64,000 nucleotides of DNA, taken from an uncultured Alistipes sp. (GTDB taxonomy: Bacteria > Bacteroidota > Bacteroidia > Bacteroidales > Rikenellaceae). The position numbers were made by a program, and so were the translations under genes. This document shows positions 1-8,716 of the stretch, one piece after another (position 1 is the first letter of the stretch; each line of letters starts with the position of its first letter). The notes below the pieces were generated by a model. The model had not been told where the DNA came from and did not search any database. It saw nothing but the letters and a program-made list of their open reading frames with translations. The stretch is from assembly GCA_910583985.1 (NCBI GenBank), contig CAJTYA010000015.1, positions 1-64,000 of the forward strand. The letters run 5' to 3'.

Positions 1-1186
1 TCCGCATACGCTGGACATTCTGAAGCGTTTCCCCGACGTGCCCCGTTTCCGCGATTTCCGGGAGATGTTCGACAAGATGGGCGATCGCATCGACGCCGTG
101 TCGGTCGGCGTGCCCGATTTCTCGCACTTCCCGATCTGCATGCTGGCCATGCACCTCGGCAAGCACGTCTACGTCGAAAAGCCGATGGCCCGCACGTTCA
201 ACGAAATCGAGTTGATGATGAAAGCCGCCAAAAAGTACAAGGTGGTGACTCAGATGGGTAATCAGGGACATTCCGAAGGCAACTATTTCCAGTTCAAGGC
301 ATGGGTCGAAGCGGGCATCATCAAGGACGTGACGGCCATCACGGCCCACATGAACGCGCCCCGTCGTTGGCACGGCTGGAGGACCGACATCAAGAGCTTC
401 CCGCCGGGGCAACCCGTCCCCGAAACGCTCGACTGGAACACGTGGCTCACGACGGCGCATTTCCACGACTATAACAAGGATTACGTCAACGGGCAGTGGC
501 GCTGCTGGTACGATTTCGGTATGGGGGCGCTGGGCGATTGGGGTGCCCATATCCTCGACACGGCCCACCAGTTCCTCGATATGGGGCTGCCTTACGAGAT
601 TGAGCCGTTGCGCATCGACGGACACAACGACTTTTTCTTCCCGCAGGCCTCGACGCTGGTGTTCCGTTTCCCGGAACGGGGCGACATGCCGCCCGTAGAG
701 GTCACTTGGTACGAGGGACAGAAGAACATTCCGCCCGTCCCGGCCGGGTACGGCGTTTCGGAGCTCGACCCGAACATTCCCGCGCCCAGCAACGGCCAGA
801 TTCAGCCTGCGAGCCTCAATCCGGGCAAGATCATCTATTCGAAGGATTTGATTTTCAAGGGCGGCTCGCACGGCAGTCTGCTGTCGATCATCCCCGAAGA
901 GAAGGCCCGCGAGATGGCTTCGCGCCTTCCGGAGGTGCCGCCCAGCCCGTCGAACCACTACAAAAACTTCCTGCTCGCCTGCAAGGGACAGGAACAGGCC
1001 CGCTCGCCGTTCTCGGTGGCCGGTCCGCTCAGTCAGGTGTTCACGCTCGGCGTGATGGCGCAGCGGCTGAACACCAAACTGCAATTCGACCGCAAGAAAA
1101 AACGTTTCACGAACAACGATCTGGCCAACAAGCTGCTTTCCGATCTGCCTCCCCGCGAAGGCTGGGAAGAGTTCTATCGGATGTAG
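1..1186 (+). CDS. Gfo/Idh/MocA family oxidoreductase, 3' part (5' end outside window)
   Basis: The reading frame is open from the first bases of the window (codons start at base 2) and ends with TAG at 1184-1186, so the start and the N-terminal dinucleotide-binding GxGxxG region lie to the left. The visible part begins in the Rossmann domain and carries the family hallmark EKPMARTFNE, whose EKP lysine is the usual catalytic or cofactor-contacting residue. The C-terminal alpha/beta domain follows, with a tryptophan- and histidine-rich stretch (RRWHGW, YDFGMGALGDWGAHI) typical of the large Bacteroidota subfamily, many members of which are exported by Tat. Substrate cannot be told; sugar or inositol derivatives are usual for the family. 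A strong terminator follows 12 bases after the stop. Confidence 0.85.
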   Translation, partial: PHTLDILKRFPDVPRFRDFREMFDKMGDRIDAVSVGVPDFSHFPICMLAMHLGKHVYVEKPMARTFNEIELMMKAAKKYKVVTQMGNQGHSEGNYFQFKAWVEAGIIKDVTAITAHMNAPRRWHGWRTDIKSFPPGQPVPETLDWNTWLTTAHFHDYNKDYVNGQWRCWYDFGMGALGDWGAHILDTAHQFLDMGLPYEIEPLRIDGHNDFFFPQASTLVFRFPERGDMPPVEVTWYEGQKNIPPVPAGYGVSELDPNIPAPSNGQIQPASLNPGKIIYSKDLIFKGGSHGSLLSIIPEEKAREMASRLPEVPPSPSNHYKNFLLACKGQEQARSPFSVAGPLSQVFTLGVMAQRLNTKLQFDRKKKRFTNNDLANKLLSDLPPREGWEEFYRM

Positions 1187-1197
1187 TCCGTGTCGAA

Positions 1198-1242
1198 AAA
1201 ACGAAGAAGACGGTCTGTGCAGCAGACCGTCTTCTTCGTTTT
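1198..1242 (+). terminator. Rho-independent terminator after the oxidoreductase
   Basis: A perfect 20-bp stem (arms 1198-1217 and 1223-1242) closes a 5-base loop, tgcag. The right arm runs into T-rich sequence (cgttttgtactttt). It sits 12 bases past the stop codon of the oxidoreductase. Confidence 0.9.
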
Positions 1243-1524
1243 GTACTTTTGAAATTTCGGAGAACCTCGTCGGAAGCGATTGCTTTTCGTAAGGGCGGGA
1301 TCGGTCGAACGAACGGCGAGCTCTGTACCTGTTGAGACGAGAGCTTTCCGGTGTGCCGTCGTGAACTCGGCGACAGAAAATACACGGTCGCGGCAGGAAA
1401 CGGCATCGACCGGAATTTACCGTTCCCGGACAAAAACGCATCATCCGACAGCCTTTCGAAAGATGCCGGTCGCGAGGAGAGCCGTGGGGGCGTCGTTTCC
1501 CCTGTCGGTGTTTCTCCTTTTTTA

Positions 1525-1936
1525 TTACATCGCGCTGAGGGCCACCGGGGCGACCGACATGTCGGCAAATTCGCCGCGCTGGTACTTGAAGTAGCCGGTG
1601 ATGGCGATCATCGCGGCGTTGTCCGTCGTGAACTTGAATTCCGGCAGGTAGGTGTGCCACTTTCGTTTGGCGCCCTCCCGTTCGATGGCCGTGCGCAGCC
1701 CGGAGTTGGCCGATACGCCGCCGGCGATGGCGATTTCGCGGATGTCGTACTGTTTGGCCGCCTTGACGAGCTTGCCCAGCAGGATGTCGATGATCGTGCT
1801 CTGGAGCGAGGCGCAGAGGTCGGCCTTGTTCCGTTCGATGAAATCGGGGTCTTCGTGCACCCTATCGCGGAGGAAATAGAGAAACGAAATTTAGTGTCCA
1901 CTGAAAGGGTAATCGAATCCGTCGACCGGGTCGCAG
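1525..1936 (-). pseudogene. Truncated second copy of the 3' end of tsaD
   Basis: Read on the minus strand this encodes the last third of TsaD. Bases 1539-1881 are identical, base for base, to 62471-62813 of the intact tsaD (343 bp, inverted orientation). Outside that core the copy is still homologous but diverged. Upstream (1882 to about 1936) roughly 85% of bases match and there is an in-frame TAA at 1891-1893. Downstream the protein ends PVALSAM instead of PVARISAM, with three bases fewer. It lacks about the first 205 residues, including the metal-binding HxxxH, so it cannot be a working enzyme. An open frame from GTG 1860 could give a 111-residue fragment, but nothing suggests it is used. 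The sharp change from perfect to diverged identity suggests gene conversion or recombination with tsaD. Confidence 0.9.
1539..1881 (-). repeat. Left copy of a 343-bp perfect inverted repeat
   Basis: Compared block by block with 62471-62813, every base matches. The first differences are at 1538 and 1882, where similarity drops but does not vanish. Confidence 0.97.
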
Positions 1937-2780
1937 GCGTTGCGGGCGAACGATTGCAGTTCGGTGGAATGCGGAAGCGATAAAACAGGACAAAGAAAGT
2001 GCGGGTATAATCGGCGTACCGGGAACGAAACGGACCGTGCCGTATTCTTTCCTTTCGGAATGCTCTGCATTGCCGTGAGACAGGGGATAAGGCGCTTTTT
2101 TCCCTTGCAGGAATCGGAGGGACGATGGGCGTGCGATTTCCCGAACGGAGAACCCGGTGTCGGCCGGATCGGACCCTTTCTGCTCGGAGTTCGGTCGGAA
2201 TCGTGCGGCTTCCGGATTTTTACGGGAGGTGTTCCGGGGCTCTTGTGCGGGCCGGACGCTCCGGAGACCCGGCAGGTTGGCCTATGTACTATGGTCGTTT
2301 TCGCGAGGGCTCGATGTGCGGATGAAAACGCAATGTCGTTACGCTTCCCCGGATTACTGCCTCTGTCCCGGACGAACGTCTGCCGGAGTCAGTCCGAACA
2401 GGCGGCTTGCGGACGGGAAAATGCGGGCGGATTCGATGGTCGTTGGCCGACGGCGGTGCATCGGAAAGTGTCATATCGTGACAAACGGCCGTTCCGCCTG
2501 TTTTGCGGATGTGTTTTTCTAAATCATGGATAATGCGCTTCTGTCGGGTAAATCCCTGATTTCCGGCAGGAGGGTGATTTCGGGTATATCGTCGGGTTGC
2601 GCAGATAGGCGGGGCGTGCCTGTTGCGGTTCGAATCGTACGGACAGGTGCTCTCGTGCAGTTAGACCGTCTTTATTACTCCGCGCCCGAAAACGCGGATT
2701 CCGGACGGAGTGGTTTTCGGCAAGTCGTCGTCCGTGCGCTCCCGTTTTCGAAGGCCCGGACGGGGAAAATCGTCCGCGTG
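1937..2780. other. Intergenic region without recognisable gene
   Basis: About 840 bases between the tsaD remnant and the end of meaB. Open frames here are in GC-rich sequence with no recognisable protein, and none is preceded by a clear promoter box. The preceding gap 1243-1524 is also empty apart from the terminator tail. Confidence 0.5.
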
Positions 2781-3881
2781 TTATTTCCCGATCGAGTCGA
2801 AGTAGCGGTTGAGCAGTTCGCGGGCGGCCACGAACGAGCTTTTGCGGTCGTCGAGCACCATCTTTTCGTAGGTTTCGATCTGCGAGGCGATTGTCTCGTT
2901 GCGGTAGAAGTTTTCGCGCAGCGCCTCGTTGATCGTTTCGTACATCCAGTATTTCGCCTGACGGTTGCGGTTGCGCAGGTAGTAGCCGTTGTTGCGGGTG
3001 AATTTCAGGAAGTCTTCGATGCCGTTCCAGATTTCGGGCAGGCCGTTCTTTTCGACGGCCGAGCAGGTGTACACCCTCGGCCGCCATCCCGAATCGGGCA
3101 TCGGGAACAGGTTCAGCGCGTTGGCGAAATGGCTCCGGGCCACTTCCGCCCGTTCGCGGTTGCCGCTGTCGGCCTTGTTGATGGCGATCATGTCGGCCAT
3201 CTCCATGATGCCCCGCTTGATGCCCTGCAATTCGTCGCCCGCCCCGGCGATCTGCAACAGCAGGAACATGTCGACCATCGAGTGTACGGCTGTCTCCGAC
3301 TGGCCCACGCCGACCGTCTCGATGAAGATGACGTCGAACCCGGCCGCTTCGCACAGAATGATGCTCTCTCTGGTCTTGCGGGCCACGCCGCCCAAAGAGC
3401 CGGCGGACGGGGAGGGGCGGATGAAGACGCCCGGATTGTGTACGAGCGTTTCCATGCGCGTTTTGTCGCCGAGGATCGAGCCCTTGCTGCGCTCGGAACT
3501 GGGGTCGATGGCCAGCACCGAGAGCTTGTGTCCCAACCGGGTCACCATGTCGCCGATGGCCTCGATGAAGGTCGACTTGCCCGCGCCCGGCACGCCGGTG
3601 ATTCCGATCCGGACGGACTTTCCCGAATGGGGCAGGCAGCGCTCGATGATTTCCTGCGCTTGGGCGTAATGTTCGGGCAGCAGGCTTTCGACGAGCGTGA
3701 TGGCTTGCGAAAGGATCGTGATGTTGCCTTCGAGGATGCCTTTCATGTAATCGTCGGTCGAGAGCCTGTGGCGTCTGACTTTCTTGAAATAGGGGCTCAC
3801 GACGGGCGGCTGGTCGATGCCTTTGTTGACCGTCAGGGCCGAGTCGTGTTCGCGGCCGTGTATTTCTTCGTAGTGTTCCAT
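2781..3881 (-). CDS. meaB: Methylmalonyl-CoA mutase-associated GTPase MeaB (ArgK family)
   Basis: 366 residues, the usual length. MeaB is a G3E-family GTPase that protects and gates adenosylcobalamin loading of methylmalonyl-CoA mutase in the propionate/succinate pathway, which is central to Bacteroidales fermentation. Visible motifs are the P-loop GVPGAGKS at residues 96-103, the switch region ETVGVGQSE at about 188-196, and the guanine-specifying NKAD at 235-238. The family-typical SSERSKGSILGDKTRM follows the P-loop. The mutase subunits are not in this window. A possible -7 box TATCTTCG (3903-3910, minus) lies 21 bases upstream of the ATG. No clear terminator was seen downstream. Confidence 0.95.
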   Translation of the reverse strand: MEHYEEIHGREHDSALTVNKGIDQPPVVSPYFKKVRRHRLSTDDYMKGILEGNITILSQAITLVESLLPEHYAQAQEIIERCLPHSGKSVRIGITGVPGAGKSTFIEAIGDMVTRLGHKLSVLAIDPSSERSKGSILGDKTRMETLVHNPGVFIRPSPSAGSLGGVARKTRESIILCEAAGFDVIFIETVGVGQSETAVHSMVDMFLLLQIAGAGDELQGIKRGIMEMADMIAINKADSGNRERAEVARSHFANALNLFPMPDSGWRPRVYTCSAVEKNGLPEIWNGIEDFLKFTRNNGYYLRNRNRQAKYWMYETINEALRENFYRNETIASQIETYEKMVLDDRKSSFVAARELLNRYFDSIGK

Positions 3882-3910
3882 GGTCGTCCGGATTTGTCAT
3901 CACGAAGATA

Positions 3911-4472
3911 CCGATTTTATTCGACTCTGCATAACCGAAACGGTGCGAATGCGCCCGATCCGACGAAAGACCGTCGTGGGGCGCTTGCCGGGATCTTTCG
4001 GACGGCGGGGACGGAAAACGGCGCCGGTCGGACCTCAGAGGCGGGCCGGATGCGGTCTTCCTCCGGGACGCTGCGGACTGCGAATATCCGTCCCGTGCAC
4101 TCGCGGACCGCTGGTAAAAAAGGGAATGCCGGAGCGGGACCCCGCGATAGCGGGAGCTCGTTGCGGTTCCGGTATCGCGACGGCACGCCGGTTTCGTCTG
4201 TCCGTCGGCGGGATGCGGACTTCCAGAGCGCGATTGGAATACATGCCGCTTCCGATGCGGAGACCGGATGACGGCGACGGAAATGCCGAGGCATCGGGCG
4301 ATTGTTTTCGGACGATTGTCGGGATGTGGCTCCGGGCTTTGCGGATTCGGGGCAGGAAAGCGTTGCACCGGCCTGTCGAGAAGAGGCGGCGCGGGAGGGC
4401 GCAGTGTTCCGTCGAAAGATTTTTTGTGCGGGGAAAACGGCTTTCCGGACGGGCGGATCGCGAAGAATGCCC
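3911..4472. other. Intergenic region between meaB and the MATE gene
   Basis: About 560 GC-rich bases between divergent genes. Long frames cross it on both strands but resemble no protein. Nothing else recognised apart from the promoter boxes at each edge. Confidence 0.5.
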
Positions 4473-4480
4473 TATCTTTG
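4473..4480 (+). promoter_or_regulatory. -7 promoter box TATCTTTG of the MATE gene
   Basis: Exact match to the Bacteroidota TAnnTTTG element. It ends only 5 bases before the ATG at 4486, so the predicted transcript starts at or next to the start codon. Confidence 0.65.
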
Positions 4481-4485
4481 CCTGT

Positions 4486-5778
4486 ATGAACCGGAAAATT
4501 CTGGCGCTCGCCTTGCCCAATATCGTCTCCAACATCACCGTCCCGCTGTTGGGGATGGTGGATATGGCCATCGTGGGCCATCTGGGTGACGATGCGCTTA
4601 TCGGGGGAATCGCCATCGGAACCACTGTCTTCAATTTCATTTACTGGAATTTCGCGTTTCTGAGGATGGGGACCAGCGGGTTCACGGCTCAGGCCTACGG
4701 GGGACGCGATTTTCCGGAGATCGCCGCCAACCTCGTCCGGGCGCTGTTCGTGGCGTTGCTCGTCGCGCTCGTCCTGTTGGTTTTCCGGAAGCCCGTGGGG
4801 CGCCTGACTTTCGCGATGATGGACGGTTCGCCGCAGGCGATGGCCTATGCGGCCGAGTATTTCTATGCCCGGATATGGGCCGCTCCGGCCACGATCTCGC
4901 TGTTCGCCTTGCAGGGGTGGTACATCGGAATGCAGAACTCGCGTTTCCCGATGTACATTTCCATTGCGGTCAATCTCGTCAACGTGGCCTTTTGCCTGTG
5001 GTTCACGTTCGGTCTGGGGTGGGGTATCGCCGGTGTGGCTTGGGGCACCGTTGCGGCGCAGTACGGCGGGTTGATCCTCGCCGTCGCGTTGTGGATGCGC
5101 TATTACCGCCGTTTCGGGCGGTATGTCGATTGGCGGGGCAGCCTGAAGTTCGGTCCCATGCTCGCCTTTTTCCGGGTCAACCGCGACATTTTTCTGCGGA
5201 CGGCCTGCATCGTGGCCGTCTATACGTTCTTTACGGCCGCCTCGTCGGGCATGGGCGATACGCTTCTGGCGATCAATATGCTGCTGATGCAGCTTTTCAC
5301 ACTGTTCTCCTACCTGATGGACGGTTTCGCCTTCGCGGGCGAGTCATTGGCCGGGCGTTACGTGGGGGCCCGCAACGACGCTGCGCTGCGCCGGTGCATC
5401 CGCCTGCTGCTCGTTTGGGGTGCTGTCGTGGCCGGGCTCTATGTCGGGTTCTATGCGGTGGGCTGGCGGACGATCCTGTCGTTTTTCACCGACAGCGAGA
5501 CGATCCTCTCCGGCGCCGGCGCCTATGTGGGGTGGTTGATCGCGATTCCGCTCGTGGCTTTCGCTCCGTTCGTGATCGACGGCATCCTTATCGGGGCCAC
5601 GCGCACGGTCGTCATGCGCGATTCGGTGTTTCTGTCCACCGCCGGATTCTTCGCCGCCTATTACGGATTGCGCGGCGCCGTGGGCAACGATGCGCTCTGG
5701 TTCGCCTTCCTGTTGTTTCTGGCGCTGCGCGGCGTGTTGCAGTATAGGATGACGAACCGGCTGCGCATCGTGCGATAG
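4486..5778 (+). CDS. MATE family efflux transporter
   Basis: 430 residues, matching MATE (multidrug and toxic compound extrusion) proteins with 12 membrane helices, which export cationic compounds in exchange for Na+ or H+. The N-terminus MNRKILALALPNIVSNITVP followed by LLGMVDMAIVGHLG is the family's first helix and loop, and RMGTSGFTAQAYG is typical of helix 2-3 in the DinF-like branch. This ATG was chosen because the family sequence begins exactly here. The longer open frame upstream has no homology and crosses the promoter box. It converges on the secreted protein gene at 5816-6745. Substrate unknown. Confidence 0.9.
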   Translation: MNRKILALALPNIVSNITVPLLGMVDMAIVGHLGDDALIGGIAIGTTVFNFIYWNFAFLRMGTSGFTAQAYGGRDFPEIAANLVRALFVALLVALVLLVFRKPVGRLTFAMMDGSPQAMAYAAEYFYARIWAAPATISLFALQGWYIGMQNSRFPMYISIAVNLVNVAFCLWFTFGLGWGIAGVAWGTVAAQYGGLILAVALWMRYYRRFGRYVDWRGSLKFGPMLAFFRVNRDIFLRTACIVAVYTFFTAASSGMGDTLLAINMLLMQLFTLFSYLMDGFAFAGESLAGRYVGARNDAALRRCIRLLLVWGAVVAGLYVGFYAVGWRTILSFFTDSETILSGAGAYVGWLIAIPLVAFAPFVIDGILIGATRTVVMRDSVFLSTAGFFAAYYGLRGAVGNDALWFAFLLFLALRGVLQYRMTNRLRIVR

Positions 5779-5794
5779 GCAGCCGGTCGTCGTT

Positions 5795-5813
5795 TTTCGG
5801 GAGCGTCCCGAAA
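5795..5813. terminator. Possible bidirectional hairpin between convergent genes
   Basis: An 8-bp stem TTTCGGGA / TCCCGAAA around a 3-base loop lies in the 37-base gap between the convergent MATE and secreted-protein genes. Flanking T runs are short, so terminator function is uncertain. Confidence 0.4.
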
Positions 5814-5815
5814 GT

Positions 5816-6745
5816 CTATTGCATGGGGATTTCGATCGGAATCGACACCTGCACCTTGTTCGGGTCGTTCGCCGGGTCCGTCGCGGGTGCCTGTTCCGTG
5901 GAGTCGGCCGGTTGTGCGGACGAGTCCGGAGCCGTCCTCTGTTCTGCTTCGGCTTGGGCGGCAGCCTCTTCGGCCGCCTGTCGGGCTGCTTCCTCCTGCG
6001 CTGCCTTTTCCGCTTCGATCCGGGCTTTCTCCTCTTCGATCCGCGCCTTTTCGGCCGCCTCTTCCTTGGCCTTGCGATCCGCCGCGTTCAGGTCCGAGGC
6101 GAACTCGCGGAAAGCGTATACCGACAGGTTTTCGACCTTGATCAGTCCGTAGCGGTCCTTGAGTTCGGGATAGATCGTGGAATAGCGGTACAGCAGATCG
6201 GTGGTGATGCAGCGGCATTCGTCCGTCTCCGTGTCGTAGATCACCGGAATGCGGGTCGAAATCCTGTCCGAAGCGCCTTTGACCGCACCGCCGATCATGC
6301 CGCCGATTTTGGGAATCGAGCCGGTCTTGATGGCCGGAGCGTCCGCATAGTCGCCGATGACGCTTTTGTACTTCGGGTTGAGCGGCAGGGCGAGCGCCAT
6401 GTAGACGAACCGGCCCGTCGCTTCGGCTTTGGCGTATCCGTCCAGTCCCGTGAACCGTTTGCCGTTCACGTAGAGCGTGTCTTTGTAGACGACGCCCCAC
6501 AGCCGGTCGTTGAGGTAGTCCTTGTCGATCGACGGGTCGTTGCATTCGAGCTTGTAGTCGTGTCCCGGCGCGACTTTGGTCAGGGCGGCCGCGCGTTTGA
6601 CGGCATAGAAGATATACGGGGACGAAGGCTTGCCGGCCTTGTATTCCTCTAACGACAGGTAGCCGTTGGGCCCCTGCTTCTTGAGCTGGGCCGAGGCCGT
6701 CGCCGTCAGCGACAGGGCGAGCAGCAGCGTGACGATGTATTTCAT
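5816..6745 (-). CDS. Secreted protein of unknown function with Ala/Glu-rich C-terminal coiled coil
   Basis: 309 residues. The first 20 (MKYIVTLLLALSLTATASAQ) form a standard Sec signal peptide, so the protein is periplasmic or surface-exposed. Residues 21 to about 205 form the globular part, starting with GYLSLEEYKAGKPS and containing KDTLYVNGKRFTGLDGYAK. This pattern resembles the Bacteroidales DUF6563-type proteins, but I offer that only as a guess. Residues 215-270 are a charged repeat of Glu, Lys and Ala expected to form a helix or coiled coil. The tail is rich in Pro, Asp and Ala. Promoter box at 6765-6772. No function can be assigned. Confidence 0.8.
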   Translation of the reverse strand: MKYIVTLLLALSLTATASAQLKKQGPNGYLSLEEYKAGKPSSPYIFYAVKRAAALTKVAPGHDYKLECNDPSIDKDYLNDRLWGVVYKDTLYVNGKRFTGLDGYAKAEATGRFVYMALALPLNPKYKSVIGDYADAPAIKTGSIPKIGGMIGGAVKGASDRISTRIPVIYDTETDECRCITTDLLYRYSTIYPELKDRYGLIKVENLSVYAFREFASDLNAADRKAKEEAAEKARIEEEKARIEAEKAAQEEAARQAAEEAAAQAEAEQRTAPDSSAQPADSTEQAPATDPANDPNKVQVSIPIEIPMQ

Positions 6746-6764
6746 GGCAATCGGATTTACGGGA

Positions 6765-6772
6765 CAAAAATA
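6765..6772 (-). promoter_or_regulatory. -7 promoter box TATTTTTG of the secreted protein gene
   Basis: Exact TAnnTTTG match on the minus strand, 19 bases upstream of the ATG at 6745. Confidence 0.6.
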
Positions 6773-6797
6773 GCGATTAAATTCCTACGTCGGGAAC

Positions 6798-6823
6798 AAA
6801 AAAACGCCCGAAAGGGCGTTTTT
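6798..6823 (-). terminator. Rho-independent terminator after rpiB
   Basis: A 10-bp stem with GAAA loop (arms 6800-6809 and 6814-6823). On the minus strand it ends in a run of T, 22 bases after the rpiB stop. Confidence 0.85.
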
Positions 6824-6845
6824 GTCGTGCGTTCGGTACGGGGCG

Positions 6846-7298
6846 CTATTTTTTCCAAGCCGCGAGCGGAATTTTGTTCACGCGGTTCTGGTGGCGTCCG
6901 CCTTCGAACTCGGTGTCGAGGAAGGCGTCCACGATGGCGACGGCCGTTTCGTTGTCGATGAAGCGGGCCGGCATCGAGCAGATGTTGGCGTCGTTGTGCT
7001 TGCGGGCCAGCGTGGCGATTTCGGGTTCCCAGCAGATCGCCGCGCGGATGCCCTGATGCTTGTTGAGCGTCATCGTGATGCCGTTGGCGCTGCCGCACAT
7101 GGCGATGCCGCGGGGCAGTTCGCCCGTTTCGACGGCGTCGGCCAGCGGATGGGCGTAGTCCGGGTAGTCGCAACTCTCCTCGGACTTGCAGCCGAAGTCG
7201 AACACTTCGTAGCCTTTCGAGTCGAGGTAGCCGATGATGAATTCCTTGAGCTGGAAGCCGGCGTGGTCGCTGGCGATTCCGATCTTCTTATTTTCCAT
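6846..7298 (-). CDS. rpiB: Ribose 5-phosphate isomerase B
   Basis: 150 residues, the normal RpiB/LacAB size. It interconverts ribulose 5-phosphate and ribose 5-phosphate in the pentose phosphate pathway, in the cytoplasm. Visible features are the N-terminal IGIASDHAGF (substrate-binding Asp-His), the catalytic-cysteine region GIAMCGSANGITM, and ARKHNDANI. It lies 60 bases downstream of hisIE and ends in a strong terminator, so read-through from the his operon is possible; ribose 5-phosphate is the precursor of the PRPP used by HisG. A weak own promoter (TATCTTTA, 7327-7334) also exists. Confidence 0.95.
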   Translation of the reverse strand: MENKKIGIASDHAGFQLKEFIIGYLDSKGYEVFDFGCKSEESCDYPDYAHPLADAVETGELPRGIAMCGSANGITMTLNKHQGIRAAICWEPEIATLARKHNDANICSMPARFIDNETAVAIVDAFLDTEFEGGRHQNRVNKIPLAAWKK

Positions 7299-7358
7299 GC
7301 GTTGTCGGTTTTAGCGTTAGAGGGAGTAAAGATAGCGAATTTCGGGAATTTCCGAACG

Positions 7359-7961
7359 CTATTTGTGTCTCCGGGCCAGTTCCTCCTCCAGATCGGCGAT
7401 CGACAGTCCTTGGTTTTCGAGCAGCACGAGCAGGTGGTAGATCAGATCCGAGGCTTCGTAGACGAGTCCGTCGTTGTTGCCTGCGACGGCTTCGATGACG
7501 CTCTCGACGGCTTCTTCGCCCACTTTCTGCGCGATCTTGGGTGCGCCTTTGGTGAACAGACGCGTGGTGTACGAACCTTCGGGCATGTCGCGGTGGCGCT
7601 GGCGGATGACGCTCTGCAACGTCCCGATGAAGCCTTCGTGCTCGCGTCCTCCGAAACAGGTCTTGCTGCCGGTGTGGCAGACCGGGCCGGCTGCCTCCAC
7701 GCGCACGAGCAGCGTATCGGCGTCGCAGTCTTTTTCGATGCTTTTGACCGAGAGGTAGTTGCCGCTGGTTTCGCCTTTGGTCCACAGCCGGCCTTTGGTG
7801 CGGCTGAAAAATGTCACGCGGCTTTCGGACAGGGTTTTTTCGAAGGCTTCCTCGTTCATGTAGCCCAACATGAGCACCTGACGGGTGTTGTCGTCCTGAA
7901 TAATGGCGGGAACGAGTCCCTCACAGCTCTTGGCCGTGTTCAATTCGCTGAATTTTATCAT
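7359..7961 (-). CDS. hisIE: Bifunctional phosphoribosyl-AMP cyclohydrolase / phosphoribosyl-ATP pyrophosphatase
   Basis: 200 residues. It performs steps 2 and 3 of histidine synthesis. The N-terminal HisI domain (about 1-108) has WTKGETSGN and the metal-ligand region with DCDADT and CHTGSKTCF. The C-terminal HisE domain (about 110-200) has the all-alpha NTP pyrophosphohydrolase motif KVGEEAVESVIEA followed by YEASDLIYH. Last gene of the his cluster proper. Its start overlaps the hisF stop by 4 bases (ATGA). Confidence 0.96.
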   Translation of the reverse strand: MIKFSELNTAKSCEGLVPAIIQDDNTRQVLMLGYMNEEAFEKTLSESRVTFFSRTKGRLWTKGETSGNYLSVKSIEKDCDADTLLVRVEAAGPVCHTGSKTCFGGREHEGFIGTLQSVIRQRHRDMPEGSYTTRLFTKGAPKIAQKVGEEAVESVIEAVAGNNDGLVYEASDLIYHLLVLLENQGLSIADLEEELARRHK

Positions 7962-8713
7962 AGTCTGACGTTTATGTTCATTTCGTGCAATTCTTTCTTG
8001 AGTCGGGGAATAGGGATTTCCCCGTAGTGGAAGATGCTGGCGGCCAGTGCCGCGTCGGCCTTGCCGAGCGTCAGCACGTCGGCGATGTGGCGGACCGAGC
8101 CGGCTCCGCCCGAAGCGATGACCGGGATCGAAAGCCGTTCGGACAGCTCGGCGAACGTTTCGCAGGGGTAGCCGTTTTTCGTGCCGTCGTGGTCCATCGA
8201 CGTGAACAGGATTTCGCCCGCGCCGCGCTGCTGCGCCTCGTCGGCCCAGTCGAACAGCTCCCGGTCGGTGAGCTGCCGGCCGCCGTGCGTGGTGACCCTC
8301 CAGCGGCCGTCGATGCGCTTGGCGTCGATGGCCACGACGACGAACTGGTTGCCGTATTTCGAGGCGATGTCGCCGATGAGCTGCGGAGTGCGCACCGCGG
8401 CGCTGTTCACCGTCACTTTGTCCGCTCCCGCGTCGAGCAGGCGTCCCGCGTCGTCGGCCGAGGCGATGCCTCCGCCCACGGTGAACGGGATGTCGATGTT
8501 TTCGGCGATGCGGGCGACCAGTTCGGCGAACGTCTTGCGCCCCTCGAACGTGGCGCTGATGTCGAGGTAGACCAGTTCGTCGGCGCCTTCTTCGGCGTAT
8601 TTCCGGCCTAAGGCGACGGGATCGCCCACGCCTTGCAGTCCGAGGAAATTGATTCCCTTGACCGTCTGCCCGTCCTTGATGTCGAGGCAGGGGATGATTC
8701 GTTTGGCCAGCAT
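7958..8713 (-). CDS. hisF: Imidazole glycerol phosphate synthase cyclase subunit HisF
   Basis: 251 residues, a (beta-alpha)8 barrel. It works with HisH to turn PRFAR and ammonia into imidazole glycerol phosphate and AICAR. The general-acid/base Asp11 is seen in RIIPCLDIKDGQ and the second catalytic Asp in VVVAIDAKR. Phosphate-binding glycine motifs (GGGIAS and SGGAGS) are present. It starts 3 bases after the hisA stop and overlaps hisIE by 4 bases, so translation is probably coupled. Confidence 0.97.
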   Translation of the reverse strand: MLAKRIIPCLDIKDGQTVKGINFLGLQGVGDPVALGRKYAEEGADELVYLDISATFEGRKTFAELVARIAENIDIPFTVGGGIASADDAGRLLDAGADKVTVNSAAVRTPQLIGDIASKYGNQFVVVAIDAKRIDGRWRVTTHGGRQLTDRELFDWADEAQQRGAGEILFTSMDHDGTKNGYPCETFAELSERLSIPVIASGGAGSVRHIADVLTLGKADAALAASIFHYGEIPIPRLKKELHEMNINVRL

Positions 8714-8716
8714 GGT

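Noticed and set aside
1525..1860. A second functional TsaD or a small functional protein from the remnant
   Set aside because: It lacks the N-terminal two-thirds, including the metal-binding histidines, and has an in-frame stop just upstream. No promoter or start signal is visible.
1951..1990. Peptide upstream of the tsaD remnant ending in PVDGFDYPFSGH as a separate gene
   Set aside because: No start codon context or family resemblance; its end is explained as diverged tsaD sequence with an in-frame stop.
2524..4581. Long minus-strand frame overlapping meaB and the MATE start
   Set aside because: Out of frame with both real genes and rich in Arg/Pro/His without any motif. It is a shadow of meaB plus intergenic sequence.
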